A stretch of DNA of 64,000 nt from [Mycobacterium] zoologicum (GCF_020172665.1 NZ_CP083985.1:4128755-4192754), one strand, 5' to 3'. Positions 1-11,216 are shown, counted from the first letter of the stretch. The notes: generated by a model not told the origin, from the letters alone. Program-made: numbers and translations.

Positions 1-20
1 GAGATGTGTATAAGAGACAG
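1..20. other. Residual Nextera/Tn5 mosaic-end adapter
   Basis: The first 20 bases contain the 19-bp Tn5 mosaic end (AGATGTGTATAAGAGACAG) with a G before it. From knowledge of the kit, a G at that place fits the read-2 (i7-side) adapter and a C would fit read 1. It interrupts the dnaX reading frame at a low-complexity Glu-Pro repeat. This is library-preparation sequence, not genome. Confidence 0.95.
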
Positions 21-1372
21 GGTTCGGGTTCGGGTTCGGGCTCCGGCGCCGGTTCGGCAGCCGGCGGCGGCGACGGCTCTTGTGCCACCGCGGGCTCAGG
101 CTCGGGCTTGGGCTCGGGCGCCTGGGAACGACGGGTGAACTGCTTGCCCGAAGCCACAGACGCAGCCGGTGCGCCCGCCGCCGGGGCACCACCCGGGATC
201 GACATGTCCAGCCGGCCCTCGATGCGCTCCACCCGTTGCAGCAGCGCGGCTTCGGTGTCGGCGGCCGACGGCAGCAGCAGTCGGGCGCACACCACCTCCA
301 GCAGCAGCCGCGGGGCCGTCGCGCCACGCATCTCGCCGAGGCCGGCGTGCACCACCTCGGCGTAGCGGGCCAGGGTGGCCGAGCCGATCCGGGCGGCCTG
401 GTCATACATCCGCTCCAGCATGTCCTCCGGAGCGTCGACCACGCCTTTGGCCACCGCGTCCGGAACTGCTTGCAGCACAATGAGATCGCGGAACCGCTCC
501 AGCAGGTCGATGGCGAACCGTCGCGGATCATGCCCGGCGTCGACCACCGCCTCCACCGCGCCGAACACCGACGCCGCGTCCCCGGCGGCCAGCGCGTCGA
601 CCGCCTCGTCGATCAGTGCGACGTCGGTGGCCCCCAGCAGGCCCAGCGCCCGCTGGTAGTGCACATGGTTGACTCCGTCGGCGTCCTGCTCGGAGCCGGC
701 CAGTAACTGGTCGAGCACCGACAGGGTGTCGCGCGGCGAACCGCCGCCGGCGCGGATCACCAGCGGGTACACCGCGTCGTCGACGGCGACGTGCTCCTGC
801 TCGCAGATCCGCCCGATCAGCTCCCGCATGGTCCGCGGCGCCAGCAACCGGAACGGATAGTGGTGGGTGCGGGACCGGATGGTGGTCAGCACCTTCTCCG
901 GCTCGGTGGTGGCGAACACGAAGATCAGGTGGTCCGGCGGCTCCTCGACGATCTTGAGCAGCGCATTGAAGCCCGCGGTGGTCACCATGTGCGCTTCGTC
1001 GATGATGAAGATCCGGTACCGCGACTGCGCCGGTGCGTAGAACGCCCGGTCCCGCAGATCGCGGGTGTCGTCGACGCCACCGTGGCTGGCGGCGTCGAGT
1101 TCGACGACGTCGATGCTGCCCGGCCCGTTGGGCGCCAGCGCCACGCACGAATCGCAGGTCCCGCACGGGGTGGGAGTGGGCCCCTGCTCGCAGTTCAGCG
1201 AGCGGGCCAGGATGCGGGCCGAGGACGTCTTGCCGCAGCCCCGCGGACCGGAGAACAGGTAGGCGTGGTTGATCCGGCCCGCCGACAACGCGGTGCACAG
1301 CGGTTCGGTGACGTGCTCCTGCCCCACCACTTCGGCGAAGGTTGCCGGCCGGTACTTGCGGTAGAGCGCCAC
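21..1372 (-). CDS. dnaX: DNA polymerase III subunit gamma/tau, 3' end missing
   Basis: Clamp-loader ATPase of the replisome. Translated from GTG at 1372 it begins MALYRKYRPATF. Walker A GPRGCGKT is at residues 42-49, four zinc-ligand cysteines are at about 61, 70, 73 and 76, and the Walker B/DEAH-like segment IIDEAHMV follows at about 120. After the AAA+ and collar domains the protein becomes a Pro/Glu-rich linker (PEPKPEPEP) and is cut by the adapter at the contig edge, so the tau C-terminus is absent. About 450 codons remain. The start was chosen because the conserved ALYRKYRP begins directly after it. The neighbour upstream, an Rv3722c-type aminotransferase, matches the mycobacterial order. 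Confidence 0.96.
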
Positions 1373-1421
1373 GCAAGGGAGGTTACTTGCTCGGGCCGAC
1401 GACGGTGCACGCCCGGCGGCG

Positions 1422-1991
1422 CTACACCTTCGGCCGCAGATACCCCAGTGTGTTGTAGGCGGGGTCGAAGTCCCGCCAGTTCACCGTCACGAACAGTCGG
1501 CCGCTGGAGTTCTGGTCGGCCGTCTCGTAGCGGAACGCGGTGGCGGTGCGCTCGATAGCCGTGACGACCGCGGCGTGCCCGTGTTCGCTGACGAACCCGC
1601 CCGGGCCGTAGACGACGACGTCGCCGACGTGCGGTTCGTTGGCTCCGCCGGCGAATGGGATCTGGTCGAAGTACTGTGCCAGGCCGTTGGTGGCGAAATG
1701 GTGGTAGAGGTCGAAGGCATTGCCGCTTGGGTCGTGGTTCTGCCAGGGGTAGCCCAGCCCGGAGATGTAGTGCGCGATCAGCGGGTAGCACTGGCCGTCG
1801 CCGTAGACCACCGGGTTGCCCAGCGCTGCGTCGGCGGCCTCCTGGCGGAATCCGTCGACCTGGTCGGCAATCCTGGCCGCAATCGGCGTCGGGTCAATCG
1901 GTGGGGCCGCGGACGCCGGGACGTTGCCGCCCGGCCACGTCAGCAGCACCGCGACCAGCGCGGCAACCCAACCGGCGACCTTGAGCATCAT
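1422..1991 (-). CDS. Secreted CHAP-domain (NlpC/P60-like) putative peptidoglycan amidase
   Basis: A 189-residue protein. An N-terminal signal segment (MMLKVAGWVAALVAVLLTWP, then ...ASA) is followed by a CHAP-type core. The putative catalytic Cys lies in DGQCYPL and the His in SEHGHAAVV, with the supporting VGDVVVYG strand between them. CHAP proteins cleave peptidoglycan peptides or amides, so a cell-envelope role is inferred. It sits between the aminotransferase (8-bp gap) and dnaX on the same strand and could be co-transcribed. Starts at 1991 or 1988 (tandem ATG) are both possible. Substrate is unknown. Confidence 0.8.
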   Translation of the reverse strand: MMLKVAGWVAALVAVLLTWPGGNVPASAAPPIDPTPIAARIADQVDGFRQEAADAALGNPVVYGDGQCYPLIAHYISGLGYPWQNHDPSGNAFDLYHHFATNGLAQYFDQIPFAGGANEPHVGDVVVYGPGGFVSEHGHAAVVTAIERTATAFRYETADQNSSGRLFVTVNWRDFDPAYNTLGYLRPKV

Positions 1992-1999
1992 GGCGTGCG

Positions 2000-3398
<1,399 letters not shown>

Positions 3399-3470
3399 GG
3401 TTGCAGTCTAGCGGGCCGCTGGGATGAGTGGCGCGCGGCCGCAGTCGGGGTCTCGGCTACCATTGCCGAC

Positions 3471-3556
3471 GGAGGATTCGCCTAGTGGCCTATGGCGCTC
3501 GCCTGGAACGCGGGTTGGGTTAATAGCCCTCAGGGGTTCAAATCCCCTATCCTCCG
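3471..3556 (+). tRNA. tRNA-Ser(GGA)
   Basis: An 86-nt class II tRNA with acceptor stem GGAGGAT/ATCCTCC, anticodon stem CTCGC/GCGGG, loop CTGGAAC (anticodon GGA), long variable arm (GTTGGGTTAATAGCCC) and T arm AGGGGTTCAAATCCCCT. It reads UCC/UCU. CCA is not fully encoded. Confidence 0.96.
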
Positions 3557-3638
3557 CACCCGATTCGGGTGCGACCGATCCGCCGTCGCGCGGCGCCGGT
3601 CGCACCCGAATCATCAACTGACCAGCAAGGGAGGTGGC

Positions 3639-4361
3639 GTGAGTCGTACCGTCGCCACGGTTTGGCACGCGTCGCTCTCGACTCTCGCCGCCATTTTGTA
3701 TTTCTTGTTCGTGCTGCCGCGTTGGTGGGAACTGACCGGTTATGCCCCGCACGTGGTGGGCACGGTCTTCCGGATCATCCTCGGGGTGCTGACCGGCATG
3801 CTCGCGCTGCCGGTGGCGGCCGCGCTCAAGCAGGCCCGCAAGCCGGAGTACGGCACCCCGCAGCTGGCGCTGACGCTGCTGACGGGCTCGATCGTGGCTC
3901 ACGTGGTGGCGGGCTCACTGATCGTCCTGACCGCGCTCACCGAGATCTGGCTGTCGCTGGACACCGCCGGCATCTGGCAGTTCGGCAGTTACGGCGCCGC
4001 TGCGGCGATCGCGCTGCTGGGCGTGGGCGCGTACTACCTGTCGTTCGTCGCCGAGATGCCGCCGCCGCCGCCGAAACCGATCAAGCTCAAGGTCGACAAG
4101 CAGCCCAAGAAGCTGCCCTGGAGGGGTAAGCGGAAGGCGAAGGCGTCTGACGAGGTTGACGCGGTTGACGAGGTCGATGAGACCGACGTCGATGAGACCG
4201 ACGAAGCCGACATCGAAGAGACCGAAGACGCTGACCCTGACGACACCGACGGCGCTGAAGCCGACGAGACCGTCCAGGCGCAGACCGTCGAGGACGAGAA
4301 GACCGTCGAGGACGAGAAGCCGCGTCCGTCAGGCAAGCGGCAGGCCAAGTCCGCCGAATAG
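3639..4361 (+). CDS. lucA: LucA-type integral membrane protein (lipid uptake coordinator)
   Basis: A 240-residue homologue of Rv3723/LucA, which in M. tuberculosis stabilises the Mce1 and Mce4 fatty-acid and cholesterol importers. Four membrane helices are visible in the first ~145 residues (ASLSTLAAILYFLFVLP; FRIILGVLTGMLALPVA; TLLTGSIVAHVVAGSLIVL; YGAAAAIALLGVGAYYL). A Pro-rich turn (EMPPPPPKP) leads to a basic patch and a very acidic tail with DEVD/DETD-type repeats. GTG 3639 has GGAGGTG just upstream. Location after the aminotransferase/SRP RNA/tRNA cluster supports orthology. The tail is repetitive and may vary between strains. Confidence 0.9.
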   Translation: MSRTVATVWHASLSTLAAILYFLFVLPRWWELTGYAPHVVGTVFRIILGVLTGMLALPVAAALKQARKPEYGTPQLALTLLTGSIVAHVVAGSLIVLTALTEIWLSLDTAGIWQFGSYGAAAAIALLGVGAYYLSFVAEMPPPPPKPIKLKVDKQPKKLPWRGKRKAKASDEVDAVDEVDETDVDETDEADIEETEDADPDDTDGAEADETVQAQTVEDEKTVEDEKPRPSGKRQAKSAE

Positions 4362-4372
4362 CGGCTGGCCGA

Positions 4373-4867
4373 TCAGGGCTTGGGCGCCCAGTCCCACACC
4401 GACATGTCGTCGGCTGGGTACTGGGCACAGGCCTCGGTCGACTTGGCGACGACGCCCTTGTTGTTGAAGAAGATCTTGGCGTGGTTGGGCCACGACACCG
4501 TCAGCGGGTCGGCGAAGTTGGTCGCCAGCTCCTCGGAGTAGGCCCGGCGCTGCGCGGCGTCCAGCGAGAAGAACCAGTGCATCTTGTCGATGGCGGCCTG
4601 CTGGACCTGCACCGGCTTGTTGTGCATGTCGATCATGTAGCGCTCGTAGTAGACCGGCGACAGGTCGCGGCTGGCCGCCAGCATCTGCTCGGCGGTGCAG
4701 TTGGTCGCGATCACCCGGCGCGGGATCGGGAAGTCATCGGTGGCGTCGGCGGAGGCGACGGCGGGGAAGACGGCGGCGGCCATACCGGCGGCTATTCCTG
4801 CCCTCAAGGCAACCGCAGCCCCTCGGCGAATCGTGCGGTGCTTACGCATGAATCCCACTTTAGCCAT
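4373..4867 (-). CDS. Secreted mycobacterial protein, DUF5078-like
   Basis: A 164-residue exported protein. The first ~40 residues are a basic n-region plus hydrophobic core ending in an AxA-type site (AVASADA). The mature part has one Cys pair (NCTAEQM and [10 protein letters not shown]), suggesting one disulfide, and a Trp-rich end (SVWDWAPKP). It resembles the DUF5078 family of exported actinobacterial proteins with no known function; the family call is from memory of its DMSVWDW ending. A GGAAAGG about 9 nt before ATG 4867 supports this start, with an internal ATG (4849) as alternative. It converges on lucA with an 11-bp gap. Confidence 0.75.
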   Translation of the reverse strand: MAKVGFMRKHRTIRRGAAVALRAGIAAGMAAAVFPAVASADATDDFPIPRRVIATNCTAEQMLAASRDLSPVYYERYMIDMHNKPVQVQQAAIDKMHWFFSLDAAQRRAYSEELATNFADPLTVSWPNHAKIFFNNKGVVAKSTEACAQYPADDMSVWDWAPKP

Positions 4868-5021
4868 TGCCGCAGACCTTTCCCTATGTCAGTTCTCTGA
4901 CATCTAACCCAGCCACTGAGCAGCAATGCTACATAACTTTAGCCGAGCTACCCAATTGGTCTGAGCTGCTGCGAGCATGGAATCGCTCACAGTCGGGCGG
5001 CGGTGTGGCAGACCCAGCGCC

Positions 5022-7937
5022 TCAGCTGCCCCGGTGGGCGAACTCCTGAGTCGCCGGTTCCAATGCGGCGGCCCGCGCCGCGGCGGCCGCCTCACGATGC
5101 CGCTCGGCTTTGCCGCCGACGTGTGGCAGCACGTTGATCGGCCACCAGAACCAGCGGCCCAACAACGCGGCGATCGAGGGCGTCATGAACGCCCGCACGA
5201 TCAGCGTGTCGAACAGCAGCCCCAGGCCGATGGTGGTGCCGATCTGCCCGATGATGCGCAGGTCGCTGACGGCCATCGAGGTCATGGTCAGGGCGAACAC
5301 CAGACCGGCGGCGGTCACCACCTTGCCGGTGCCGCCCATCGCCCGGATGATGCCGGTGTTGAGCCCGGCGTGGATCTCCTCTTTGAGTCGGGCGACCAGC
5401 ATCAGGTTGTAGTCCGACCCCACCGCCAGTAGCACGATCACCGACATCACCACCACCAGCCAGTGCAGCTGCATCCCGATCAGGTACTGCCACAACAACA
5501 CCGACAGCCCGAAGGAGGCACCCAGCGACAGCGCGACGGTGCCGACGATCACCGCCGCGGCCACCAGCGCCCTGGTGATCAGCAGCATGATGACGAAAAT
5601 CAGGCACAGCGAAGAGATTCCGGCGATCAGCAGGTCGAACTGGGAGCCGTCGTGCATGTCCTTGAACAGCGCGGCGGTACCGCCGAGGTAGATGGTGGCG
5701 TCCTCGAGCGGAGTTCCCTTGAGCGCCTCCTCCGCCGCGACCCGGATCTTGTCGATATGGGAGATCCCTTCCGCCGTAGCTGGATTGCCCCGGTGCGAGA
5801 TCATCATCCGGACCGCCTTGCCGTCCGGTGAGATGAACATGTTCATCGCCCGCTTGAAGTCCGGGTTTTCGAACACCTCCGGCGGCAGGTAGAACGAGTC
5901 GTCGTTCTTGGACTCGTCGAACGCCTTACCCATGGCCGTGGCGTTGCCGGCCATATCGTCCATCTGCGAGAACAGTCCGGACATGGTGCTGTGCATGGTC
6001 AGCATCATGGTCCGCATGGTCTCCATGGTGTCGATCATCGGCGGGAAGGTGGTCAGCATCTGCGGCATGAGTGCGTCCATGTCGCCCATGTGCGCGATCA
6101 TCTTGTCCATGCTCTGACTCATCGGGTCGATGCTGTCGACCATGTCGAACGCCGAGCGCAGCGAGAAACAGATCGGGATGTCGTAGCAGTGCGGTTCCCA
6201 GTAGAAGTAGCTGCGGATCGGCCGCCAGAAGTCCTCGAAGTCGGCCATGTGGTCGCGGATGTCGTAGATCTGGCCCTGCAGGACGTCCATGTCGGCCACC
6301 ATCTCGTGGGTGGTGCCGGCCAATTGGCCCATGTAGCCGAGCATTTGGCGCATGGTGGCGATCGTCTGTTCCATCGCCTCGGCCTGGGTGAGCATGTCGT
6401 CCATGCGCTTCTTCTGGAACTGCAGGCTCTGCATCTGGCCGGCGTTCTGCATGCTGATCTGGAACGGAATCGACGTGTGCTCCAACGGTGTTCCCTGCGG
6501 GCGGGTGATCGCCTGCACGCGGGAGATCCCGACGACCTTGAACACCGCCTTGGCCAGCTTGTCGATGACCAGGAAGTCCGACGGATTACGCAGGTCGTGA
6601 TCGGACTCGATCATCAGCACTTCCGGCATCATCCGCGACTGCGAGAAATGTCGGTCCGCCGCGGCGAAACCCTCGTTGGCCGGAATGTCGGTGGGAATGT
6701 ACTTGCGGTCATCGTAGGCGGGCGCATAGCCCGGCAGCGCCAGCAGTCCGACGGCCGCAACGATCAGTGAGGCAACCAGAATCGGCCCCGGCCAGCGGAC
6801 GATCGCGGTCCCCAGCTGGCGCCAGCCGCGGGTGCTCATCTTGCGCTTGGGCTCCAGCAGGCCGAACCTGCTGCCCACGGTGATGATCGCCGGGCCCAGG
6901 GTCAGCGCCGCGGCGACCGAGACGAGCATTCCTACCGCACAAGGGATGCCCAGGGTGATGAAGTAGGGCATCCGGGTGAAGTGCAGGCAGAACAGCGCGC
7001 CCGCGATGGTCAGCCCGGAGCCCAGGATGACGTGCGCGACGCCGTTAAAGGCCGTGTAGTAGGCGGTTTCTCGGTCTTCTCCCTTGGAACGCGCCTCGTG
7101 ATAGCGGCCGATCAGGAAGATCGCGTAGTCGGTGCCGGCGGCGATCGACAGTGAGACCAGCAGGTTGACGGCGAACGTCGTCATCCCGACCAGGTGGTGG
7201 TAGCCCAGGAACGCCACCACGCCGCGTGCGGCGTTCAGTTCCAGGTAGACCATGGTCAGCAGCAGAACCACCGTGGTGATCGACCGGTAGACGGCCAGCA
7301 GCATGGTGAGGATGACCACAATGGTGACGGCCATCATCTTCAGCATGGACTTGTCGCCGGCGTGGTTCATGTCCTTGGCCAGCGCGGCGGTGCCGGTGAC
7401 GTAGACGGTCAGCCCGGGCGGTTTCTGAATCGAGTCCACCGCTTGGCGAACGGATTCGATGGATTCGTTGGCCGCAGCCTGGCCGATGTTGCCGACCAGG
7501 TTCAGCTGCACGTAAGTCGCTCTGCCGTCGGCACTTTGAGCGCCGACCGCGGTCAGCGGGTCGCCCCAGAAGTCCTGGACGTGCTGCACGTGAGCGGTGT
7601 CGGCCTTGAACTTGGCGACCAGCTCGGCGTAGTACTCGTGCTCGGCGTCACCGAGTTCGTGATCGGCTTCCAGCACGATCATCGCGGTGCTGTCGGAGTC
7701 AGACTCCTTGAATACCTTGCCCATCCGGGTCATGGCCACCATTGCGGGTGCGTCGGTGGGACTGGCCGAGACGGCGTTCTCCTGGCCGATCTGCTCCAGC
7801 GTCGGCAGCAGCGTGGTCAATGCCACGATCAGCGCGAGCCACCCCAGAATGATCGGCACCGACAGCCGGCGAATGGTCCGCGCGATGAACGTCCGCTCAG
7901 GAGGCCCGCCGGCGACTTTGTGTTTGGACGGACTCAT
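5022..7937 (-). CDS. MmpL-family RND lipid/siderophore transporter
   Basis: A 971-residue inner-membrane transporter of the MmpL type, energised by protons. Two six-helix halves are visible, each with its proton-relay Asp-Tyr pair in the fourth helix region ([17 protein letters not shown] near residue 270; [17 protein letters not shown] near 850). Between helices 7 and 8 lies a Met-rich periplasmic coiled-coil region (repeated MDDML/MRTMM/MDDMAGN). The start ATG overlaps the mmpS stop by 4 bp, so the two form one operon read away from the TetR gene. Substrate cannot be told from sequence; paired MmpS/MmpL systems export lipids, siderophores or drugs. Confidence 0.95.
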   Translation of the reverse strand: MSPSKHKVAGGPPERTFIARTIRRLSVPIILGWLALIVALTTLLPTLEQIGQENAVSASPTDAPAMVAMTRMGKVFKESDSDSTAMIVLEADHELGDAEHEYYAELVAKFKADTAHVQHVQDFWGDPLTAVGAQSADGRATYVQLNLVGNIGQAAANESIESVRQAVDSIQKPPGLTVYVTGTAALAKDMNHAGDKSMLKMMAVTIVVILTMLLAVYRSITTVVLLLTMVYLELNAARGVVAFLGYHHLVGMTTFAVNLLVSLSIAAGTDYAIFLIGRYHEARSKGEDRETAYYTAFNGVAHVILGSGLTIAGALFCLHFTRMPYFITLGIPCAVGMLVSVAAALTLGPAIITVGSRFGLLEPKRKMSTRGWRQLGTAIVRWPGPILVASLIVAAVGLLALPGYAPAYDDRKYIPTDIPANEGFAAADRHFSQSRMMPEVLMIESDHDLRNPSDFLVIDKLAKAVFKVVGISRVQAITRPQGTPLEHTSIPFQISMQNAGQMQSLQFQKKRMDDMLTQAEAMEQTIATMRQMLGYMGQLAGTTHEMVADMDVLQGQIYDIRDHMADFEDFWRPIRSYFYWEPHCYDIPICFSLRSAFDMVDSIDPMSQSMDKMIAHMGDMDALMPQMLTTFPPMIDTMETMRTMMLTMHSTMSGLFSQMDDMAGNATAMGKAFDESKNDDSFYLPPEVFENPDFKRAMNMFISPDGKAVRMMISHRGNPATAEGISHIDKIRVAAEEALKGTPLEDATIYLGGTAALFKDMHDGSQFDLLIAGISSLCLIFVIMLLITRALVAAAVIVGTVALSLGASFGLSVLLWQYLIGMQLHWLVVVMSVIVLLAVGSDYNLMLVARLKEEIHAGLNTGIIRAMGGTGKVVTAAGLVFALTMTSMAVSDLRIIGQIGTTIGLGLLFDTLIVRAFMTPSIAALLGRWFWWPINVLPHVGGKAERHREAAAAARAAALEPATQEFAHRGS

Positions 7938-8380
7938 GCCGCCTTCAGCAGGCAGAACGTGTAAGCGTTCACCTCGTTGGAGATGCGTTCGGACTTGACC
8001 TCGCCGTCCACGATGATCCGGCAGCCGATGCTGTTGCTGTCACCTTGGGCCATGATGCTGCCCACCACCGCCGGCAGGGTGGTGACGATCTCCAGCTGCC
8101 AGGGCAGGGTGGCGTTCTCCACGCGCTGCGGTTCGGAGTTGACGTCGAAGTAGCTGATGTCGGCGACGGTTCCGGGCGGGCCGAAGATCTCATACGTCAT
8201 CCGCTTGGGGTTGAACGGCTTGGTCTCGTCGACCTGGCCGTCGGAGTAGGAGGGGCGCTTCTCGGCACCGAACAGGCCGTGGATGCGTGTCACCGTGAAG
8301 CCGGCGACGCCGACCACTGCCAGTATCACGACGGGTATCCACACCCGGCTCAGCACCTTGAAAATCGGAGTCCCCTTCAC
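7934..8380 (-). CDS. MmpS-family transport accessory protein
   Basis: A 148-residue partner of MmpL. There is one N-terminal membrane helix ([21 protein letters not shown]) with the rest in the periplasm. Family features seen are [26 protein letters not shown], the [24 protein letters not shown] strand segment, and CRIIVDGEV...N near the end with two cysteines. The GTG start at 8380 follows AGGTGCGAG. It overlaps mmpL by 4 bp. The promoter lies in the 104-bp gap to the divergent TetR gene, which has two palindromes, so repression by that regulator is likely. Confidence 0.93.
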   Translation of the reverse strand: MKGTPIFKVLSRVWIPVVILAVVGVAGFTVTRIHGLFGAEKRPSYSDGQVDETKPFNPKRMTYEIFGPPGTVADISYFDVNSEPQRVENATLPWQLEIVTTLPAVVGSIMAQGDSNSIGCRIIVDGEVKSERISNEVNAYTFCLLKAA

Positions 8381-8413
8381 CTCGCACCTTTGGGTACCCT
8401 AACCCAAGTTCCA

Positions 8414-8429
8414 CGTGCGTAAACGCACG
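8414..8429. promoter_or_regulatory. Candidate TetR operator 1
   Basis: Perfect palindrome with 7-bp arms, CGTGCGT-AA-ACGCACG, in the gap between mmpS and the TetR gene, 34 bp upstream of the mmpS start. It shares the GTGCGT/ACGCAC half-site with the second palindrome. Autoregulation by the adjacent TetR protein is inferred. Confidence 0.6.
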
Positions 8430-8454
8430 CTACAGCACTCCCGACCGCGGTAGC

Positions 8455-8473
8455 AACGCACAATATGTGCGTT
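8455..8473. promoter_or_regulatory. Candidate TetR operator 2
   Basis: Palindrome AACGCAC-AATAT-GTGCGTT with the same half-sites as operator 1 but a 5-bp centre. It lies 12 bp before the preferred TetR start and overlaps an in-frame GTG at 8467, which argues that the protein begins downstream. Confidence 0.6.
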
Positions 8474-8484
8474 ATCCTCCACCT

Positions 8485-9150
8485 GTGCGTCCGGCAACCT
8501 TCCAGCGCGCCCGCAGCGACGAGAAGAAGCGCCAGCGGGCCGAAGCCCTGATGGAAGCGGCTCGCTCGGTGGCCCTGGAGGCCGGTGTGGCATCGGTCAC
8601 GTTGACCAAAGTCGCCGGTCGGGCCGGGGTGCACTACTCGGCGGTGCGGCGCTATTTCAGCTCGCACAAGGAGGTGCTGCTGCGGCTGGCCGCGGAGAGC
8701 TGGCAGCGCTGGTCGGACACGGTCTGCGCGGCGCTGAGCGAGCCCGGGCCGATGTCACCGGAGCGGGTGGCCACCACGCTGACCTCCGGACTGGCCGCCG
8801 ATCCGCTGTTCTGCGACATGCTGGCCAACCTGCACCTGCACCTGGAGCACGAGGTGGACGCCGGCCGGGTGATCGAGGTGCGTCGCGACAGCACCGCGGC
8901 GGGACTGGCCATCGCCGACGCCATCGAGCGGGCCCTGCCCGGGCTGGGCAAGCAGGGGGCGCTGGACCTGCTGCTGGCCTCCTATTCGCTGGCCGCGCCA
9001 CTGTGGCAGATCTCGCATCCCTCGCCCGACCTCACCGACGCCTATGCCATGGAGTCACAGGTGCCGCCGGACTGGAATCTGGATTTCACCACCGCGTTGA
9101 CGCGCCTGCTGACCGCCACCTGCGTCGGGCTGCTGGCGCGATCAGTCTGA
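8485..9150 (+). CDS. TetR-family transcriptional regulator of the mmpS-mmpL operon
   Basis: A 221-residue repressor-type protein. The N-terminal TetR HTH is clear (RAEALMEAARSVALEAGVASVTLTKVAGRAGV, then HYSAVRRYFSSHKEVLLRLA, residues ~14-65). The C-terminal part is a helical ligand-binding domain rich in Leu and Ala. It is divergent from mmpS. GTG 8485 was chosen over GTG 8467 because the latter sits inside an operator-like palindrome; neither has a Shine-Dalgarno, so the message may be leaderless. The stop overlaps the convergent polymerase gene by 9 bp. The inducer is unknown. Confidence 0.9.
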   Translation: MRPATFQRARSDEKKRQRAEALMEAARSVALEAGVASVTLTKVAGRAGVHYSAVRRYFSSHKEVLLRLAAESWQRWSDTVCAALSEPGPMSPERVATTLTSGLAADPLFCDMLANLHLHLEHEVDAGRVIEVRRDSTAAGLAIADAIERALPGLGKQGALDLLLASYSLAAPLWQISHPSPDLTDAYAMESQVPPDWNLDFTTALTRLLTATCVGLLARSV

Positions 9151-10170
9151 CTTCTCCCGGCTGGGCTGCACCCGCTTGGGCTCGCCGGGCATCTTCGGAT
9201 AATTCGGCGGGTAGGGCATGTCCCCCAGGCCGCGGGCCTCGTCGGCGGCTGCCAGCTCGAGCAGCGACTGCAGCGACTGCTCGCGGTCCCCGATGGTGCG
9301 CCAGGGATCACCGCGACGGGCGATCAGGTCGGGAACGGTGCTGATGGTGAAGTCGTCGGGGCCCACCGAGCCGGCCAGCTCCTCCCAGGTCAGCGGTGTC
9401 GAGACGGTCGCGATCGGGGTGGCCCGCACCGAATACGCCGACGCCATGGTGCGGTCGCGGGCGTTCTGGTTGAAGTCGACGAAGATCCGCCGTCCCCGCT
9501 GCTCCTTCCACCACGCCGAGGTGACCGCGTCCGGTGCGCGCCGTTCGATCTCACGCGCCAGCGCGATCCCGGCCCGGCGCACTTCGATGAAGTCCCAGTC
9601 GGTGGCGATCCGCAGGTAGATGTGCAGGCCGCGGCCACCGGAGGTCTTGACGTAGCCGAGCAGGCCGAGCTCGTCGAGCAGCGGGCGCACCACATCGAGG
9701 GCGACCGCGCGGGCCTCGGCGAAGCCGGTGCCGGGCTGCGGGTCCAGGTCGATGCGCAGCTCGTCGGGGTGGTCGGTGTCGCCGCAGCGCACCGGCCAGG
9801 GGTGGAAGGTGACGGTGCTCATCTGCACGGCCCACAGCACGTCGGCGGGCCGGACCACCTTGAGGACATCGGCGCTGCGCCCGGACGGGAACGTCACCCG
9901 GCAGGACTGCAGGTCTTCGGGATGCCCGCGCGGCAGCCGCTTGGAGTAGACCTCGGTCCCCTCGATGCCGTCGGGGAAGCGCTGCAGGTGGGTGGGCCGG
10001 TCGCGCAGGGCATGTAGCAGCGGCCCGTCGGCCGGTTCGGTGACGGCCAGGTAGTAGTCGGCCAGTGCCCGTTTGGTGCCGGCCGTGCCCAGCCGGGGGA
10101 AGTAGACCTTGTCGCCGCTGGTGAATCGGACGGCCGTGCCGTGGACGTCGAGTTCTTCGGGACCGGCCAC
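9142..10170 (-). CDS. LigD-type DNA/RNA polymerase-primase (stand-alone PolDom)
   Basis: A 342-residue archaeo-eukaryotic primase-like polymerase, as in the polymerase domain of LigD and mycobacterial PolD/Rv3730c proteins. These add ribo- or deoxynucleotides at gaps and ends during repair. Visible motifs are the two-metal LRIDLDPQPG (DxD), KTSGGRGLHIYLRI, and the C-terminal signature FVDFNQNARDRTMASAYSVR followed by VSTPLTWEEL. No ligase or nuclease domain is fused. It follows ligC with a 2-bp gap on the same strand, so gap filling and sealing are encoded as one operon. Confidence 0.93.
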   Translation of the reverse strand: MAGPEELDVHGTAVRFTSGDKVYFPRLGTAGTKRALADYYLAVTEPADGPLLHALRDRPTHLQRFPDGIEGTEVYSKRLPRGHPEDLQSCRVTFPSGRSADVLKVVRPADVLWAVQMSTVTFHPWPVRCGDTDHPDELRIDLDPQPGTGFAEARAVALDVVRPLLDELGLLGYVKTSGGRGLHIYLRIATDWDFIEVRRAGIALAREIERRAPDAVTSAWWKEQRGRRIFVDFNQNARDRTMASAYSVRATPIATVSTPLTWEELAGSVGPDDFTISTVPDLIARRGDPWRTIGDREQSLQSLLELAAADEARGLGDMPYPPNYPKMPGEPKRVQPSREKSD

Positions 10171-10172
10171 CC

Positions 10173-11201
10173 TCAGGCCTCCAGCACATCGGCGAGGTCG
10201 TAGTTCAGCGGGACGTCGAGCTGGTCGAAGGTGCAGCTGGTCGGATCACGGTCGGGACGCCAGCGCAGCAGCTTCACGGTGTGCCGGAACCGGCTGCCCT
10301 CCATCTGGTCATAGGCGACCTCGACGACGCGCTCGGGCCGGATCGGCACCCACTGCTTGTCGGCGGCTGAGTTCCACCGGCTGGCCTCACCCTCGCGGAC
10401 ATCACCCAGGCGCAGCGGTTCCAGCTCGGCCAGCAGGGTGAGCCGGTCGGCATCGGTGAACGCCGAGGACCCGCCCACCATCGCCAACTCACCGTCGGGG
10501 GTGTACAGGCCCAGCAGTAGCGAGCCGATACCGTTGCCGCTCTTGTGAATCCGGTAGCCCATCACCACGCAGTCGGCGTCACGTTGGTGTTTGACCTTGA
10601 CCATGTCGCGTTTGCCGGGCAGATACGGCCCGTCCGTGCGCTTGGCGACGACGCCGTCGAGCCCGGCCCCCTCGAACGTGGTCAGCCAGCGGGTGGCCTG
10701 CTCGGGATCGGCGGTGGCGCGGGTGACATGGCAACTGCCGCCGCCGATGACCAGCTCGGCTAGCGCCTGCCGGCGCACCCGGAACGGCTCGCCGAGCAGT
10801 GCCTTGGACCCGGTGGCCAGCGCGTCGAATCCGATGAACCGCGCCGGCGTCTGCTCGGCCAACAGTGCGACCCGGCTTGCCGCGGGATGAATCCGCTGGC
10901 TCAGCGACTCCCAGTCCAGCCGGGTCCGCCCGCCGACCTGGCGCGGCACCACCACCTCACCGTCGAGCACGCAGCGCGGGGCGGTCTCGGCGCGCAGCGC
11001 GGCCAGCAGCTCGGGGAAGTAGCGGCCCAGCGGTTTTCCGGTGCGCGACTGCAGCAGCACGTCGTCGCCGTCGCGGAACACGATGGCGCGAAAGCCGTCC
11101 CACTTGGGTTCATAGGACCAGGAACCGCTGGGAACCGTGGCCGCCGCCTTGGCGAGCATCGGATCCACCGGCGGCGCCACGGGCAGATCCATGGTGTCCA
11201 T
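10173..11201 (-). CDS. ligC: ATP-dependent DNA ligase LigC
   Basis: A 342-residue ATP-dependent ligase. The adenylated lysine is K33 in motif I (EPKWDGFR). Motif III-like LDGEVVVP, motif IV DGVVAKR and motif V MVKVKHQRDADCVVMGY are all present, followed by an OB-fold. The size matches LigC enzymes that seal nicks in repair without the LigD nuclease. Located 2 bp before the LigD-like polymerase and 15 bp after a dehalogenase gene, all on the minus strand. An internal ATG (MDLPVAPP) at 11192 is an alternative start. Unlike the M. tuberculosis layout I recall, ligase and polymerase are co-directional. Confidence 0.94.
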   Translation of the reverse strand: MDTMDLPVAPPVDPMLAKAAATVPSGSWSYEPKWDGFRAIVFRDGDDVLLQSRTGKPLGRYFPELLAALRAETAPRCVLDGEVVVPRQVGGRTRLDWESLSQRIHPAASRVALLAEQTPARFIGFDALATGSKALLGEPFRVRRQALAELVIGGGSCHVTRATADPEQATRWLTTFEGAGLDGVVAKRTDGPYLPGKRDMVKVKHQRDADCVVMGYRIHKSGNGIGSLLLGLYTPDGELAMVGGSSAFTDADRLTLLAELEPLRLGDVREGEASRWNSAADKQWVPIRPERVVEVAYDQMEGSRFRHTVKLLRWRPDRDPTSCTFDQLDVPLNYDLADVLEA

Positions 11202-11216
11202 GATGGACGCTGCGGC

